In this document: in pieces, positions 40,378 through 41,427 of the stretch
Numbering within the stretch: position 1 is the first letter of the stretch
Layout: each line of letters starts with the position of its first letter
DNA from: Bacteroidota bacterium
GTDB taxonomy: Bacteria > Bacteroidota > Bacteroidia > Flavobacteriales > Flavobacteriaceae
Direction of reading: 5' to 3'
DNA: 41,427 nt
Assembly: GCA_023457535.1 (NCBI GenBank)
Contig: JAEWLN010000076.1
Span: 1-41,427 of the forward strand
Program-made: the position numbers and the translations under genes
The notes under the pieces: generated by a model
The model's input: only the letters and a program-made list of their open reading frames with translations
Databases searched by the model: none
Told to the model about the DNA's origin: nothing

Positions 40378-41367
40378 ATGTCCAGAATCAAGCCGCTCCT
40401 ACTCCTTTTGTTATTTTGCACTGCGGGCCACGCCCAATTCACCGATGTGATCAACTCCAACCGCCCGGGCAAATCAATGGGTGCGTTTTCTGTGGGAAGA
40501 ACCGTGATCCAGGCAGAACTTGGGTTTCACACCTTTCGCGAATATAACAATGTAACCGGTTATGACGTTGAAGGCATCGGAAGCGACTTGCAGGTACGTT
40601 ATGGCGAATTTTTCGAACAACTTGAATTTATCCTCGATGCGTCGTACCAAAACGAAGTGTTTTCGAGTCGCAAAAGCTTGTTGTCCCAACGGAACGCGGG
40701 CATCAGGGAAGTAACGCTCGGTGCAAAATTCCTGTTGTACGACCCCCTCAAAAATTACGAAAAAAAGCCCAATTTGTACAGCTGGAAGGCCAATCATAAA
40801 TTTTCATGGCGTTCGTTCATTCCGGCCGTAGGGGTTTACGGAGGTTTCAACCTCGACTTTTCCAAAGGCAAATTCGACCGTCCGCTCTATCCTGAGGCCA
40901 ACAAATGGAGCCCTACCCTGGGTTTGCTGACGCAGAACCAGTTTGGCCGGCAGGTATTGTGCATCAATGTAATGGCGGACCGGCTGGCCTCTACGCGCGA
41001 ATCGATCGACTACATCATTACGCTCACACACGGTTTTAACATGCGTTGGTCCGGCTTCATCGAGCACCAGGGCTACATCAGCGACTGGTACAGCGATTCC
41101 GTTTTTCGCGGCGGTGCGGCCTGGTTGCCGATGGAAAATGTGCAGATCGATGCGTCGATTGGTGCCAATATCAAAGAAACGCCTTCGCTTTTGGTGGGTG
41201 GAATCGGCGTGTCATGGCGATTCGACGCCAATTATGAAGATGTATATCTGCGTGTCCCGAAAGAAAAAGGCAAAGAGAGCAAAGCGGACAAAAAGAAGAA
41301 AAAAGATAAGGAAAAATCCAAAAAACGCCTCGACGCAATAGAAAACGGCGAACCGGTCAAAGAATAA
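40378..41367 (+). CDS. Putative outer-membrane beta-barrel transporter protein
   Basis: This 329-residue protein has a signal peptide (MSRIKPLLLLLLFCTAGHAQ) and a mature part rich in alternating hydrophobic/polar strands, such as VIQAELGFHTFREYN, LEFILDASYQNEV, REVTLGAKFLLYD and IDYIITLTHGFNMRWSGFIEH. This fits the beta-barrel family PF13557, often named transporter in flavobacteria; the cargo is unknown. After the last barrel strand (LLVGGIGVSWRFD) comes a strongly lysine- and glutamate-rich tail of about 45 residues (KADKKKKKDKEKSKKR), which should stay in the periplasm or contact peptidoglycan (inference). The 60 bp after the stop reach the window edge with no feature. Confidence 0.85.
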   Translation: MSRIKPLLLLLLFCTAGHAQFTDVINSNRPGKSMGAFSVGRTVIQAELGFHTFREYNNVTGYDVEGIGSDLQVRYGEFFEQLEFILDASYQNEVFSSRKSLLSQRNAGIREVTLGAKFLLYDPLKNYEKKPNLYSWKANHKFSWRSFIPAVGVYGGFNLDFSKGKFDRPLYPEANKWSPTLGLLTQNQFGRQVLCINVMADRLASTRESIDYIITLTHGFNMRWSGFIEHQGYISDWYSDSVFRGGAAWLPMENVQIDASIGANIKETPSLLVGGIGVSWRFDANYEDVYLRVPKEKGKESKADKKKKKDKEKSKKRLDAIENGEPVKE

Positions 41368-41427
41368 TTCGGCGCCGGAATAATTATGGATTTTCTGTAA
41401 TGAAGTTGTGGTTAAAAATGATAGCTT

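Overview
The window looks like chromosomal, mostly core-genome DNA from a member of the Bacteroidota, most likely a Flavobacteriaceae/Flavobacterium-like organism whose base composition is more balanced than the AT-rich norm of that family. The evidence is the Bacteroidetes promoter signature TAnnTTTG upstream of many genes, weak or absent Shine-Dalgarno sequences, families typical of flavobacteria (DUF6146, DUF6787, DUF4834, TIGR02757, BatA with a degenerate dihydroorotase, a LuxC-like reductase beside a ferredoxin) and a Y_Y_Y/LuxR one-component regulator. No tRNA, rRNA, CRISPR, transposase, integrase or phage gene was found. 39 protein genes are called. One runs off the left edge.

Layout. 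1-2611 (minus): transglutaminase-like secreted protein (partial), FMN reductase, then YchF, with short tandem repeats between them. 2753-8061: small secreted protein; a ferredoxin divergent from a LuxC-like acyl-CoA reductase; serC and serA (serine synthesis); a DUF6146 lipoprotein and a DUF6787 membrane protein. 8092-8934 (minus): membrane protein and MsrA. 9086-12178: LolD-type ATPase and TIGR02757 protein, convergent on a soluble histidine kinase/receiver pair. 12358-14799: DEAD-family helicase and beta-propeller lactonase, tail to tail with no spacer.

14931-19082 is a tightly overlapped four-gene operon: BatA-like VWA protein, a dihydroorotase homolog that has lost its metal-binding histidines, a small membrane protein and a serine esterase. 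A 403-bp non-coding stretch with a diverged duplicated element follows. 19486-25414: a membrane-anchored coiled-coil protein with a metallo-beta-lactamase-fold hydrolase, a 486-residue conserved protein of unknown function, Bcp peroxiredoxin, an endonuclease III homolog without the iron-sulfur cysteines, a CPBP protease, and an ECF sigma factor followed by a 50-residue protein. 25663-31008: GH3 beta-glucosidase and its probable regulator. 31202-41367: UvrA, a small secreted protein, an envelope-glycan operon (YfhO, glycosyltransferase, flippase), a DUF4834 protein and an outer-membrane beta-barrel protein.

The strongest unexplained signals are non-coding. A structured element of about 60 bp occurs twice, each time just downstream of a gene on the coding strand (serC and bcp), and both of its helices show compensatory base changes between the copies. 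A composite family of 7-bp and 8-bp tandem repeats is shared by two distant intergenic regions. A diverged duplicated hairpin lies at 19131-19449. Protein-level oddities worth testing are the apparently dead dihydroorotase, the sigma factor/50-residue protein pair and the cluster-less endonuclease III.
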